A stretch of 64,000 nucleotides of DNA from Xestospongia bergquistia. Lineage: Eukaryota; Porifera; Demospongiae; Haplosclerida; Petrosiidae. The stretch is taken from the NCBI GenBank assembly GCA_963965975.1, contig OZ014423.1, positions 5,916,301 through 5,980,300 of the forward strand, read 5' to 3'. Each line of letters starts with the position of its first letter. Position 1 is the stretch's first letter. This document shows positions 41,801-56,800 of the stretch, piece by piece. Position numbers and translations under genes: made by a program. The notes beneath the pieces were generated by a model. It was not told the DNA's origin and did not search any database. It saw only the letters and a program-made list of their open reading frames with translations.

Positions 41801-44800
41801 CTACTATATCATTGCCACTAAAATCTGAAACAGCTCCAGTTTTGAAAGAGAGGTAGGAGTTTGTGATTAAAGTTGCAATGTTGGTATTATTCTCAAGTAT
41901 GATTAAGTCATTGCTGGAGAAAGCTATTCTCAGTGTTCTGTACTGAGTATCAGCTGAACTGAATGAGGCAGTTCCTCCAGTTAAATTAAATGTAATGCCA
42001 CCAGTAGAGTGTGAATGGAATGACCACAAGTCAGGCATAAAGCTGTCTGGATCAACAGGCTCAGAAAATTTCACATCAAAATAGTTTCCATTAAAGTCTA
42101 AAGATGAAAACTGTACAAACTGTGGGGAGGTTACGTCAACAGCTACATTAGCAGCTTGAAGAGCATTGATACCATCTATTCTTGGGGACACTTGGTTATC
42201 GAAGATATCCTTGGCAGTTGCATTGCTAATTGTAATATAGGTATTATTGATATTTTTAGCAAGATTAGCAGTTGCTTTAAGAGCAAAAATGTCATCATTA
42301 CTAAGAGTGAAGGTTTTCGATATCACACGATCAAGAGAGCTGTCTGTTGTTGCTAATTTATATGATATAGTTTGAAGAGGAGAGTTTTGAATAACTATAT
42401 TTTGAAGCAATATTAAATCAACTATCTCATTGAATGTTAAGCTGATTGTGCCAGCTTCTAGATCAAGCTCAAACCTCTCTAACAAGGGAGGTGTTGTATC
42501 AGGAACAAAGGTGACAGGTATATTTTTGAAATTGAATCCTGAATCCCCATATGGCTGAACAGGATTTCCTGCAAAATCAGTAATAAAAGTCTCATCAAAA
42601 GATGGAAAACATGTGAATTGAGATTCACATCGACCAGGGACAGCATGCAATGCATTAAGATCACTTCTAGTGAGCTTGATAACTAATGTTTCTGTTGAGC
42701 TGTCAATAACTTCACCATTGGTTAGTGTAAATGATGATGCTAGGGTCAAGGAACCAAAGTTGATTGATTGTCCATACATTGTCTCACTGAATTTCAATTT
42801 GAGAGTTCCAGCATCTAAATCAAGCTCAGTAAACTCAATGTATACAGGAGTGTTGATGTCCATTCCAATGTTACTAGCCTGGAGAGCTTTAGGTACCTCT
42901 CTTGCAGAGGCTTCATTACCAAGTGTATCAGTAATGAGGGTTTGTTGATGTGTCATATAACAGTCTGAGGTTTGGTTGCAGATCTCTTGACCCTTGAGTC
43001 CATTAAGATCATTAGTAGATAATATGAGTGTCAGGACAGTGTCAAGATTTGATAGAGTAGGGGCTGAAGTAGTGGTGATATTGTAGTAGTTGGCAGTATT
43101 GCTGTTATTGCCTTGTAAGGTAATGTGATCTGCTTTGAATGTAGTAACATTGACTTGCTCACTGAATTGTATGGTCAGATTTCCAGTGTTCAAATCTAGA
43201 GTAAAAGATACAATCACTGGACCTACAGTATCTTGGTAGACTGCAAATGCTGGGAACAATTCAGTCTTTCTAATAGGCTCAATAGAATTACCAGATGTAT
43301 CTTGAGCCAATGATTTAGTTATGCTGATAAATGTGTTGGTTTTTGATGAAGCAAACTGTTCAGTCTTTGCTTGTTCTTTGAGATAGCTAGCATCTGCTGC
43401 ACTTAAGGAAAGATTGAAGACAGCAGCATTATTTTGAGGAACTGTTCCACCTGTGAGGTTATAGACTATGTCAACTAACTCAAGACCAGAGAATAGTGTG
43501 ATTTCTGTTGGTTTGAAAGTACTGATATTAATAGCTTCTGAAAACCTCAGTTGCAAGAGGTTACCAGCCAAATCTAAAACAAAAGATTGAAGTCTTGGTG
43601 GACTGCTATCATTACCTACAAAGCTAGCTTGTAGAGATGATTCAGGTGGTATGGCAATGATTACATTACCAGATGTATCACTGGCAAATGACTCATTAAT
43701 GGCAATATATGTGTCCAGAATAGATGTTCCGAGATTCCTATCAGATTTGATGGCACTTGCATCAGTTCCAATCAAGTGTATCTCAATGACACTGCCACTG
43801 GGTGATACAATGGTGCTTGATGCAGTTAATGTGTAGAATGAAGTTGGCATGAGAGATTGGCTATTCTGGATTGTCAGTCCACTAAAAATAATACTGTTGA
43901 CATCAATAGCTTCAGAAAATGTCATAGCTAAGATTTCTGTACTTAGATCAAGGCTAAAGCTTTCAAGCATTGGTCTAATTGTATCTTGAATTATGATACC
44001 AGAAGATGATGAGATGACTAAATCAGTCACGGTGTTGTTGAATATGTCACTTATTGATCCACTTTCTAAGCCAATGAAGGTATTGAAAGTACTGGTAGCA
44101 ATGGATTTATCAGCTTTGAGTGCATTCAAATCAAGTTCTCCAATTCTTATAGTGACAACATTACCAAATATAGCATCTACAGTACTATTAGTAAAGGAGA
44201 TATTAGTAGAGGATGATGTTGCATTGTTAAAGATTGTGATGGCATTGACATCTACTGTGTTGAGGAATTCGTCAAATGTTATTATTAAGCTACTTGTGTT
44301 GAGATCAAGGACAAATGATTCTATGTTTGGAGGAATGAGGTCATTGATAAATTTTGAAGCTTGTTGAGCAGATCCATCAGCAATTACTTCTGAGCTTCTT
44401 CCTTGAATATCTTTTACTAGATTGGCAGAAATGGTAATGTAAGTATTGTTGATAGTGGTTGCAAGGTTAGAATCGGATTTGAGTGAATTTGCATCACTAC
44501 TTGAGAGTTTTATTCTCATTACAGCTCCACTATCACTTGTAACTGAGCTGTTCAAGAGAGTATATGTGAAAGAGGCTGTCTTGTCATCTTGAATGGTGAT
44601 TCCAGTGATGTCAGAAAGACTGCTAACATTAACAGGCTTGGACCATGTCAAAACCAACATATTAAGGCCAAGATCTAGCTCAAAACGTTCCAGTATTGGA
44701 TTGGAAGTATCCAAAATGACGTTGTCAGCTTGTAATGCATTAGTGGCAGATATTGGTTTGATTGGGTTGTTGTTCATATCAGAGACAGCAAATACTGACA

Positions 44801-47800
44801 CTGACAAGTATGTGTTCATGACCATGTCTCCAAAGTTAGTAGAGAACTGTTTAAGGATAGGAATAGGTAATCTAAGCTCGGCAATTTGTGAAATATCGTT
44901 GCTGACAAACTGACTATCAGTGAGGGATACTGTGGTTGTCAGTCCTAGATTGACATTCTGTTTGTTATGAAGTCTTATTTCATTTACATCAAAGTTAGGT
45001 ATGTTCACTACTTCATTAAATGTTAAAAGAAGTGCACCACGATCTCTATCAAGAACAAATTGTAGTAATTCAGGCCTTTTACCATCAGGTACAAAGGTGG
45101 ATACCTTACGGCCATCACCATCTTGAACTGGAACAAGATTATTAAGTGAAGTATCTTGAATAACAGATGATGAGAGTGTCACATAAGTATTAGCTGCAGA
45201 TGTAGCTACTCCAGTATTCTTTTTAATGCCATTAAGATCTGTTGTAGAGAGTGTGATGCTCAATGAAGCTCCTGATATGGCAATACTTCCTCCAGTCAAT
45301 CTATATGTTTTGCCAGGAGTAGCTGTTGGTAAATTCTGTAGAAGAATACCTGATATGTTAACTGAACCATCTAAAATGAAGTCTGTGAAAGTAAAAGTCA
45401 TAATACCATCATCCATGTCCAATGTGAAAGACTGAAATTCTGGTGGAGCACTGTCAAATATGACATCAGTTGCTTTCAAAGCCTTTCCATTAGTTATAGC
45501 AGTATTGTCATCACCAGCTGGTCCATCAATTGTACTTGCTGTGATGGTAATGTAAGTGTTGTCTCTGACAGTACCAAATTGAGAGTTTTCTCTGATTGGT
45601 AAAGCATCTGAATTCAAATTCACTTCTACTACATAGCCATAAGAAGATGAAGTTTGACTGGCTGTAGTAAGACTGTAGAATGCATTTGGTGAGCGGAATG
45701 GTTGATCTTGAATAGTTATCCCAGTTGGGTCAAAAGTTAATGGATCAACTACATCGGAGAATGTTAGTGTTAGTTTACCTGTTTCAAGATTAAGAACAAA
45801 AGATTTAAGCAGAGGAGCTGTTGTGTCATCAATAAACCCAGATGCTTTGAGTAATGATATAGGCACAAATGTGTTATCTGCAACATCTGTGAATGCATTG
45901 TCAGAAATTGAGAGGAATGTATCATCAATGCTAGAGGCAATGTTTGCTAGTGACTTCAAGGCAGTGATATCAGATGGGTCAAGTTTCACAGTAATAGTTA
46001 CAACTGATCCAATGGACACAGCAGTGACATTACCATTAGAGAGGGACACAGAAGGAGTTCCACCAGCTCCTGTGAAACTAAATTTAGTGAAGTCAATAAG
46101 ATTTGTTTTAATTGGCTCATTGAATGTAAGAATAAAGTTGTCATCATTTAAATTGAAGCTAAATCCTGACAAAGATGGTGCTGATCTGTCTTGTTCAAAT
46201 ATTTCCACTTGTAGTGCTTGATCTGTTGGTATATTTGTCACACTATTTGGTACTAGAGCAAGATCTGAGGTTGTGGTGGATTTCATAGAAAGGTAAGTAT
46301 TACTTTGGTCTGTGACAAATCCTGAGTTTTTGATAAGATTGAGATCTTCATTTGATAGGTCAACAACAATTATGTTTCCAGCTGAACTCTTGGTAGCACT
46401 TGATGTGAGAATGATGCCATCAGTGGCATTCATACTGCTTTGGAGAGAAATTCCAGTAACATTGAAACCTATTCCAGAGACAGGCTCCGAGAATGTGAGA
46501 TGAATCTGACCTTCATCTAGATTTAGAGTGAAATTCAAAAGTCTTGGTGAAATGTCATCATAAATAAATTCATTAACAAGAACTCCAGTTATAACTTCTT
46601 GAATAGCATTGCCAGTAACATCAGAGAAAGAACTAGAAGTCAGAGTAATATAGCAGTTTCCTCTTGATGTACAGAGGTAGGGATTCAATCGAATAGCAGC
46701 CATATCATCAGATGTTAGAGTTATGGTGACAGTAATGTTATTGTCAGATATAGAGCCAGCAGTCAGACTGTATCTGCTTACATCATTACCAGAATCAAAT
46801 AGGTTTTGGAGAGTGATTCCTGAGGCATTAAAGGAAGAGGTATCAATGGTTTCTGAGAATGTTATGGTCAAAGTACCAGCTGCCCTGTTGAATTGAGCAA
46901 ATGTTTCAAGAACTGGAGATGTTGTATCTTGAGTCAGAGAAACTGGAAGACCTATTGTTAAATTGAGTGATGGTTCACCAAATGTGTCTCTGAAGGCATC
47001 ATTGTCATGAGTTATGAAGCAGTTAAATGCATTTGTACATATCTCCAGTGCTTTAATATTATTAAGGTCATCTTCGCTAATTCCTATAACCATATTGACA
47101 AAGTTATTGATTCTGTTAAGCGAACTGGATTGCAATGTGTAGAAGGATATAGGGTTGACAGAAGAAGATTGGAGTGTGAATGCTGCTGCAGTGACAGAGC
47201 TTTCTTGAACAGGCTCACTGCCAACAATAGTAAGAATGCCTTGATTCATATCAAGTTGTGCTTCAGATAAAGATGGTGGTTGAGTGTCTGGAATAACTTG
47301 ACTGGCTTGTATAGCACTAGTGATTGGTACACCAACCAAGCTATCACCATTAGAATCCAAAACAGCTCCACTTGTTACACTGAGATATGTGTTTTCAATC
47401 ACAGTAGCAATGGCTGGTTGTTGTTGCAGTTCACTTTTGTCAGTTAGATTAAGAGTGAGTTCTAAAACAGCTCCTGCAGCAGGAGTTATGGCAATTGGTT
47501 GTCTGAATTTGAAGCTTACAGCACTAACTGCAGGTGCACTCAGCAAAGTAAATTGCTCAATTCTGAGTGTTGATGCTAATACTGTTTCAGAGAAAGTCAA
47601 AATAAGTGGATCATTAGAGCTGAGACTTAACTCAAAACCAAGCAAAGTTGGTCTTTCTACATTTGCAGTGAAGTTTTGGGCTTGTAATGCACTACTAGAT
47701 AATATAGGAAGAACTGCAAGATCATCAGAGTCTAGCATTACTCCTCTCTTCAAGGAGAGATAAGTACTATCTCTGTCAATGGCTAATATTGCATCAGCTT

Positions 47801-50800
47801 GTATTGAATTGACATCATCTGATGACAATATCACAAGTATGGTTACGTTGTTGATGGTTGTGGCATTACCAGAAGTTAGAGTATAAGAACTACCACTTCC
47901 AGTTCCTGTGCTTTGTAGTGTGATAGTTTGTGGATCAAAAGAGTTCAATGATACTGATTCAGAGAATGTCATTGCCATTGTTCCAGTATTTAAATTAAGA
48001 ATGAAGCCATTAAGCTGAGGAGGAGTGATGTCTCCAGGCTCATTGGAAGCAATCTGAGCATCAGAGTTTGGTACTGCAACAACAGAATTCCCTTGCATGT
48101 CACTGGCAAATGTATCTGGGAAGGATATATATGTTGTGTCTCTTGTTCTAGCTAATTGATCGAGTAATGGGTCTGTCAGAATAAAAAGAAGTTCATTGTC
48201 ATTTATAGGAATGTGGATTACATTGCTATGAATTAGAAGTGGAGAAGTGGAGACAAATGTATAAGTTTGTACATCAACATTGATGCTAGCAGCAGATTGT
48301 AAAGTCAGCTGTGTTGGTGTGACAGAAAAGGCATTGATTACTTCAGTAAAGGTAAGAGAGAGAGTGACACGACCATCATGGTTGCCAAAAGTAAATGAGA
48401 TAAGTTCAGGTTTTACAGAGTCTGGAGTGAATTGGTTCACCTGCTTAGCTGAGCCATTTACAATAGGAGAGTTGTAGTTGTCATACAAGTCTTGAATAAG
48501 AGTATCATCGATGACGATGTAAGTATTTGTATTTGATGTTGCTGTGTAAGGGGTGGCCTTGATTCCACTCAGATCTTCTGCAGTTAGATTTACTTGTATG
48601 GTGGTGGTATTCACTTGGCTTGATGATGAAAGTGAAGATAACGTGAAAGAATTAATGCTTGAAGATCCATTTTGTATTGTAATTGCCGAAGAGGAAACTG
48701 TCTTTCCTTTAATTGCTTCTGAGAACACAAGGGTAAGGATTCCATCATTCATGTCTAGATTGAACGTGTTTAAAGATGGAGGTGTTTGGTCTGGAACAAA
48801 AACATTGACAGAAAGGGCATCTTCTCCACTTACAGCTTCTATCTTGTTACCAAATATATCTGAGATGAGTTCTTCAGTGAAGGTGATGTATGTGTTGTTT
48901 CTTCCATTAAGGTTTTCAATCAAAGCAGCTGCTTGATCATTGTTGAGCGTTATGATAATGATGATAACAACAGTTGTGGTGTTGTCCACTGTATAGCCTG
49001 TCACAGAAAATTGAGACTGTGGCTCAGTAGAAGAGTTTGTGATAGTTATAACTGTAGCATCAAGAGTACTAGAGTCAACAGGTTCATTGAAACTGAGTCT
49101 TATTTCTCCCGCATCAAGATCTAATGTGAGGAATGAAATGGCAGGAGCAGATGTATCTGGTACTACTTCAACAGCAATAGCACTTCCATTGAATGCTCCA
49201 GGAAGAGGATGGTTATTGCTGTCATAAGTGATACCGTCATTGAAAATAGCAAATGTTGAACCATTCAAACCAAGAAAAGAATGAACCTTAAGTGCATTGA
49301 TATCACTTCTTATAAGTTGTAAGGTAATCAGGTCTGTTAGATTATTAAGTGTAGTAACAGGTACTTGCTTCAGTTCTGAGAAGGTATATAAGTCATTCAA
49401 AGTGTAGATGGTATTAGCTGTTTGTAAAGCAATACTGGTTAAGTTGAATGATTCAGCATCAATAACTTCTGAAAAAGATATCCTTATTTCACCACTATCT
49501 AGATCCAAAATGAACTTGCTCACAGCTGGAGCTAAAAGATCACCTTCAAAGTTTGTTGCATCAAGAGCTTCCATGGCAGAAATTGGGTTAACAGCACTTC
49601 CACCAAAGTCAGCAATAGCAGTACTTCTAATTACTAAATAGATGTTATGAATACCAGTTGCCAGGTCCATCATTTGCTTTAGCTTGTTCAAGTCATAGTT
49701 AGTCAGAAGTATATCAAGCTGATACAAGGAGTGAGAAGATTGTTCTGCAATACCTCCAGTTAGAGTAACACTCATAAAACTGAGACCTGTTGCATTAGGT
49801 GAGTTCTGAAGTGTTATTCCTGAAGCATTGAGGGAAGCTGGATCAAGCGGCTCATTTGACAATATACTTAAGATGCCAGTAGTGAGGTTGAAGGTAAATG
49901 CTGTAATATTTGGTGAGGTAGAATCAGTAACAAAGCTTGTTGCTTTTATAGCAGGTATAGTAGTGGCAGTAACAGAAGATCCATCACTAGCTAGTGTAAC
50001 TGTGTTGTCTGCTGCAATATAAGTGTCATCAATATTGGTTGCCAAACCAATTCTGTGCTTGAGACGAATGAGATCATAGTCAGTAATTGTTGCTGTAATG
50101 ACAAACCCAAGTGACAAGGTTGAGATACTCACACCACCAGTCAAAGGGTATGTCTCACTGGGTGTTGTCATGTGATTTTGGATAGTTATACCCAAAGGAT
50201 TATAGACCATAGGACGAATGATGTCATCATAGGTAAGTAAAAGCAGCCCTGCCTCCATGTTGATCTCGAACTCTTTAAGCCTGGGAGGTTGAGTGTCTAG
50301 ATGGAAAAATGTAGGTTGAACTGGTACAGTCAGACCAGCAACTGGACTTCCAGCAGTATCATAGAATGTATTGTTACTGAAGTAAAGGAAAGTACTGCTC
50401 TTATCAGCTCCTACAATAACTGAGCCATTCTTAAGAGTGAACTGATCATTGAGTGAGAGTGTAATAATGAGATTTCTGGGATCAGCTGGGTCTAAATCTG
50501 CTGTAGCATCTGATATGTTGAGAATATCTCCACCATCAACTGCAGATTGAATAATGATGGAAGAATAATCAATTGATAGAATGCTAATAGGCTCAGAAAA
50601 CTTCAGAGTTAGTGTGGCAGTTTCTCTATTAAATGTTTGGAATGTCTCAAATGTTGGAGTTGTTGTGTCATCTTCAAATGAAGATACTAAAAGAGGATTA
50701 ACACCATCTGTTCTCATTTGTGCTGTGTTGCCAAATATGTCAGATATCAAGGATCCATCATTTGTGAGGAATGTAGTAGCAGGTGAAACAGCAATGAAAG

Positions 50801-53800
50801 GGTCTCCTTTGATAGAGAGACGATCTATATTAGTTAAAGTGATAGTGACTACTGTTCCAGAAATAGAAGTGCTTGAAGACCCTGTAAGTGTATATGTTGA
50901 TGTTGCTGAGTAAGCATCTTGAAAAGTAAGGCCAGTTGGATCAAAAGTAGAAGCATCAAAGCTTTCATCAAATGTAAGTCTAACGAAGCCTGATTCCAAC
51001 AGAAGATCAAACGCTGTCACAATAGGTCCAGTAGCATCTGATATTAGTATCAATGGATAATGCTTTGAATTGGATTCTATGGTGTTACTTATAGCTGATA
51101 TGTTGTTTCCAAATGCATCTGATACAAATCCAGCTGGGAAACGAATGTAACAGTCAGTTCGCCTGGTACAAAGATTATCATTGAGTTTTTCTTGCTTAAG
51201 TGCATTCAAATCTGTCATTGAGAATCCTATTTCGATCTCATTACTGCTTCCACTTGTAACTGTACCACCAGAAAGTGTGTACATTGTAAAATCAACACCC
51301 TCTCCATTAGGATTATTCTGAAGTCTAAGCTGTGAGAACTGAATGGATGTGGCATCAACAGTCTCAGAGAAATTGAGCACAATTTTTCCGGAATCAAAGT
51401 CCATTGCAACAAATTGTTCAAATATAGGTGGCTGAATATCTTCAGTGAAATTAGCTGCTTGAAGATTTGATAGTGGTAGAACTGGATTGCCAGCTGTGTC
51501 TGACACATATCCATTTTGTCCTACTAGAAAGCAATCTTCAATAGAGGTACATATAGCAAGAGCATTCAGTTGATCAACATCACTATCAGAAAGTGTAATC
51601 ACTAGAGTGCGACCAGTTCTCATAGTATTAACAGGTACACTAAATGTGAAGTTGGATGTAGACCCACTTGCATTATGAACAGATAAAAGGCTCATATCAA
51701 GACTGGTTGGATCAACAACTTCGTTAAAAGTGATTGTGATGGTGTATCTGTGAAGATCAATGGAGAAGGAGGTTGTATTTGGTCTAATTTGATCATAAAT
51801 ATATATGCTAGCTTTCTGAGCATTGTTGATGGAAATGGCAGGAGCTAGATTACTGAGGACATCTTCGGCCACTGAAGGCATAAGAGAAATGTAAGTATTG
51901 TTTATACCAGTTGCTAATTGAGATCTGATGTTCAATTCATCAATGTCAACATTGTTGAGTGTGATCACAACAACAGAGTAATTGTATAGTTGATAGTCAG
52001 TGGATGTAATTGCAACGTATTGAATAGCATCCTGTTCTGCATTCTGGAGCATTATAAGTGATGTATTAAAGGTTCCTTGTTTAATTGTTTCAGCAAATGT
52101 TAATGTCAATTCTCCATTGTTTAAGTCTAGTTTGAATGAGTTCAACTGTGGTCCCGAATTATCAACAACAACATTGTCAGCTTTTCTTGGTGAGCTGATA
52201 GCAACTGCACTGTTTCCACCATAGTCAATAGCAGTGCTTCCAAGAATGGTGATGTAGGTGTTGTTAGAATCTGATCCAAAAGTCATTGCTGCTCTGAGTG
52301 GATTCAAATCATCAAGACCAAGCTGTATAACAACTAAGCTAGCACTGTCACTAATAACATCACTAGAAGGTGAGAGTGGGAATGCTGGAGTTAGAAGTGA
52401 ACTGTTGTGGAGTGTAATTCTTGTGACATCAAAAAGATCAACATGTATAGCTTCAGAATAGGTAAGCAATAACTGTCCCGTATTCATGTTGACTTCATAG
52501 CTTTCCAATGTAGGTACTGAAGTATCTGCAACAACATTATATGCAGGTACAGCCTCATGAACTGACATGATGGCATTACCAAACATATCTTCAACAGCTC
52601 CATAGCTAACGTTTAAGAAGGTATTGGTAACATTTGTTCCAAGGAAGATATTTGAACGCAAAGCATCAAAGTCTGCAGTTCCTAATGTAAAGGTGATGGT
52701 TCGAGAATTATCAGGTGATGTTGTGGTTACATTGCTGAGAGGGACGTTGTAGTGAGCAAATGCTAATGATTCTTGGAAAGAAAATAAGTCTAGTTGAAGA
52801 GTGTTTACTCTTATAACTTCACTGAAAGTTAAGATAAGAGAACCATCAGTGAGATCAAGAATGAAAGATGAAAGAATAGGACTTGTAATGTCTGGAATTA
52901 CCTCACTAGCTTGCTTAGGATCGGTGTTAGGAATTTCAGCCATTCCATTCATTCCAGGTACAACATCAATTGCAGCATCAGCAGCAGCACTGAGGTAAGT
53001 GTTACCAGTTTCAGTAGCAAAGTTTTCATTTTGCTGCAGTGTATCAAGCACCAGATCATGAAGACTCACAGTTATGACTCTTGAATTTTCAGTGTTTAAA
53101 ACTTCAGAAGAAACTGAAAGCCCTATATTGATTGCGTTGTCAGCATTTTGTAGTGTTAATCGATCTGGAAGTACAGTTGTATACAGAACTATCTCAGAGA
53201 ATGTAAGTATAAGGGTACCCTCATCTAAGTCAAGTGTGAAGGAGTCAATTTCAGGTTTTTTGGCATCAGATGTTAATGTAATGACTTGTTTGGTGACAGT
53301 TGTTAGACGATTACCAAATGCATCAGTTGCAAAGCTGCTTGTTAGAGAAATGTATGTTGATGTTTCTGATACAGCAAGACTTGGGTTATTCTTGATAGTA
53401 TCAAGAGTGTCATTGGATAGCCTAATGGAGATTTCCGGCCCATTCATTGATAAAATGTCACCTCCATTTAAGACAACTGTATGTGTTGGGTCAACACTGT
53501 TTTCCTGGATAGTTGCTTGATCCAATTCAATAGAACGTGTCAGGATGGTTTCACCAAAGAACAAACGAATTTGTCCATTATCTAAATCAAGTTGAAGAAA
53601 ACTATCCAATTCAGGTGCTTGTGTATCAGCTATAACATCTGATGCTTGGACTGGTTCAGGGCTAGTAACAATACCACCCAAGCTATCTACAAAGCTTCCA
53701 TTTCCCAAAAATATGAAAGTATCAATGATAGAATTTCCAATTTTTTCTTCAGCTTTAAGACCATTAAGGTCATTGGGGGATAATGTGAGGAGAACTGCTA

Positions 53801-56800
53801 AACCTGATTCTTTAGTAGCAGCCATACCACCAGACAATGGGAATGTAACTGAACCAGTAGCATCTTGAAGTGAAATATATGAAGGATTGTAAGAACCTGC
53901 ATCAACAGCTTGATTGAATGAAAGAGTTAGCTCTCCAGAGTCCATGTCAAGGGTGAACGAAGCTAGTTGGGTACCATTACCTCCACCAATAAAATCAGTA
54001 GCTTTCAAGCCATTTCCATTTGTAATAGGAATGATACTGTTACCATAGAAGTCTTTGACTGTGTTAGAAGTGAGAGTGATAAAAGTGTTGTCAACTCTTG
54101 TTGCTAAGCCAGGAGTAGCTGTTAAACCAAAACGATCACTGGCAGATAGTGTGACTTCAAGCACAAGCCCATTTGAACTGTCTGTAATGCTACCAGATGA
54201 TAATGTAATGCTGGCATTTCCACTAGCATCTGCAGCATCTTGAATGGTAATACCAGAAGCATTGAAAGTGGATACATTAGCAATATCATCAAAAGTAAGT
54301 GTAAGAAGACCATTAAAAATATCTAGAGTAAATGATGACAGTGCTATAGCTTTTGTATCAGATGTATAAGCATCTACTTGTCTTCTTGATATAGGCAAGA
54401 GAGATTGTCCACCTGTGTCTTGCACTGCAATACTAGATACAGATAGGTAAGAATCATCAATAGAAGTTGCAATAGTTCCATTATATTTGAAGCTGAGTAA
54501 GTCATTACTGGAAAAGTAAATGGTTACAATTGTTTTTTGCTGTTTAGATGTAATAGTACCATCAGTTAAAGTGTATGACACACCATTGACCTCTGATGAG
54601 TGTAAAGTAAAGCCCAATACAATCAGATTATCTGTATCAATAGGTTCAGAGAAAGTTAGCAGAAAAGCATTTTGGCTCATGTCTAAGTGAACAGAATCAA
54701 GAGTTGGTGCTAAAGTGTCTTGTGTGTAGTCATTGACACCTTTTCCAGTTACTTGTTGAGCACTGTTGCCAGTAGGAGAGAGATCAATGACAGTTGTAGC
54801 ATCAATAGTAATGAAAGTAGTGGTTTTGTCTTTAGCAAAAGATGAGGCCTTGATGGCATTAATGTCTGTAGAAGTGAGATTGAGGACTACTACATTGCTG
54901 AAAAGGGCTGAAGACCGAGTACCTCCAGTGAGACGATAACTAGGAATACCACTTGAGCTGCCAGCTATGGATATACCACTAGGATTAAATTCACGATTGT
55001 CAACAATTTCATCAAAAGTTAAAGTAAGAATACCAGTGTTCATATCCAAATCAAAAGACTCTAACAGAGGACCTATGTTGTCACCAACAAAGTTCTGTGC
55101 TAGCAGTCCAGTTGTTACAGGTAATACATTGTTGTCAAACATGTCCGAGATGGCATTAGATGTAATTGTTATGTAGCATGTGCCTTTTCTGGCACACAAG
55201 AAGGCGTTTTGTTTCAGATCAATAGCATCAGCTGTTGATAATGTAATAGTGATGGTGGTTGTGCTGCTGGAAATAGTTCCACCAGTCAGTACCTTTGTGT
55301 CTTCAGGAGACTCATAAAATGACTGCAAAGTGATACCACCAAAATTAAGAGAAGATGCATTTACTGTTTCTGAGAAATTAAGAGTAAGTTCAGCTCTAGA
55401 TAAATCAAATGATGCAAATGTTAGCAGTGTTGGGTTAGTTGTGTCTGAAGTGTATCCTATGACTTTGATGCCATTGTTAGCATGACGGGAGATGACATTA
55501 TTACCAAAAGCATCAGTTACTAATGTTGAAGAATATGAAATGTAACAAGATTCAATCTCCAAACATATCTCCCTAAGTTTAATAGTGTTAAGATCTGTCT
55601 CTCCAATTTCTATCTCTAACACATTAGAAGGTGTACTGATAGCAATGCTGTTAGTTAGAGGATAGTTAGCAGTAGCACTAGCAAAAGCATTCTGGAAAGT
55701 TAACTGGTCATCTCTAAAAGAGTTTGGATTGATAACTTCATCAAAACTGAGGATTAGTCTACCAGCATCCATGTCAATATCAAATCTGACAAGATTTGGC
55801 ATTATGGTGTCCTCACCAACGCTGGCAGCTTGTTTTGCATTTTCAGCAGTAATAGGAGTAATGTTGTGGTCATACAAATCTTTAACTAAGGTGCTAGGGA
55901 AGGAGATGAAGGTGTTGTTTACAGAAAGACCAAGATTGATCATGCTTGAAAGATTGAAATAGTCAGCATAAGTTAAGTTGATATGAATGCTTGAAGAGTC
56001 AATATTAATATAGTTTCCTCCGGTGAGTGTGTACAACTCAGTGGAACCATTGGCAGCATTTTGCAATGTTATCACAGATGCATTGAATGTAGCAATGGCA
56101 ATGGTCTCTGAGAAGCTGAGAATGAGAGTTTGGGTATCAAGATTGAAATTAAACAGGATCAATTCTGGAGCAGAAGTATCAGGTATAAATTCAGAAACTT
56201 GTTTAGCTTTTGTTGACAGGATAGGAACAACAGGATTGTTAGCAACATCACTAATAGCAGAGGCAGTCAAAGAAAGGTATGTGTCATTGATGGATGTTGC
56301 AAGAAGTGAGTTACGATTGATCTTGTCAAAGTCTGTTGGTATTAATGTTATAATCAATTTATTTCCAGATGCCTCTACTGTGTCTACTCCTCCACTGAGC
56401 ACTAAAGCTACTGAACTATCATTGGCAGAATTTTGAAGTGTGATTTGAGAAGCATTATAAGTATTTGGATCTACTTGTTCATCAAATGTAAGAATGATTT
56501 GTCCCTCATCAAGGTCAAATGTGAAGAATTCAAATTGTGGAGAGGTCAGATCAACTGAATGTTTCTTGGCTTGTAGTCCATTCTCATTTGAAATAGCTAT
56601 TAGTGGGAAGCCTAGTATGTCTTCGACACCATCAGATGTGACAGATATAAAAGTAGAGTTGATTGTTTTGGCAAGCAGTTTAAAAGTCTGAATAATGTTG
56701 AAGTCAGAATTGGTAATATTGACTTGCACAATGGTGGCATCAGCACGAATGAAATTTCCACCAGTTAAGGTGTAATTCTCTCCTATACCGTTTGCTGATT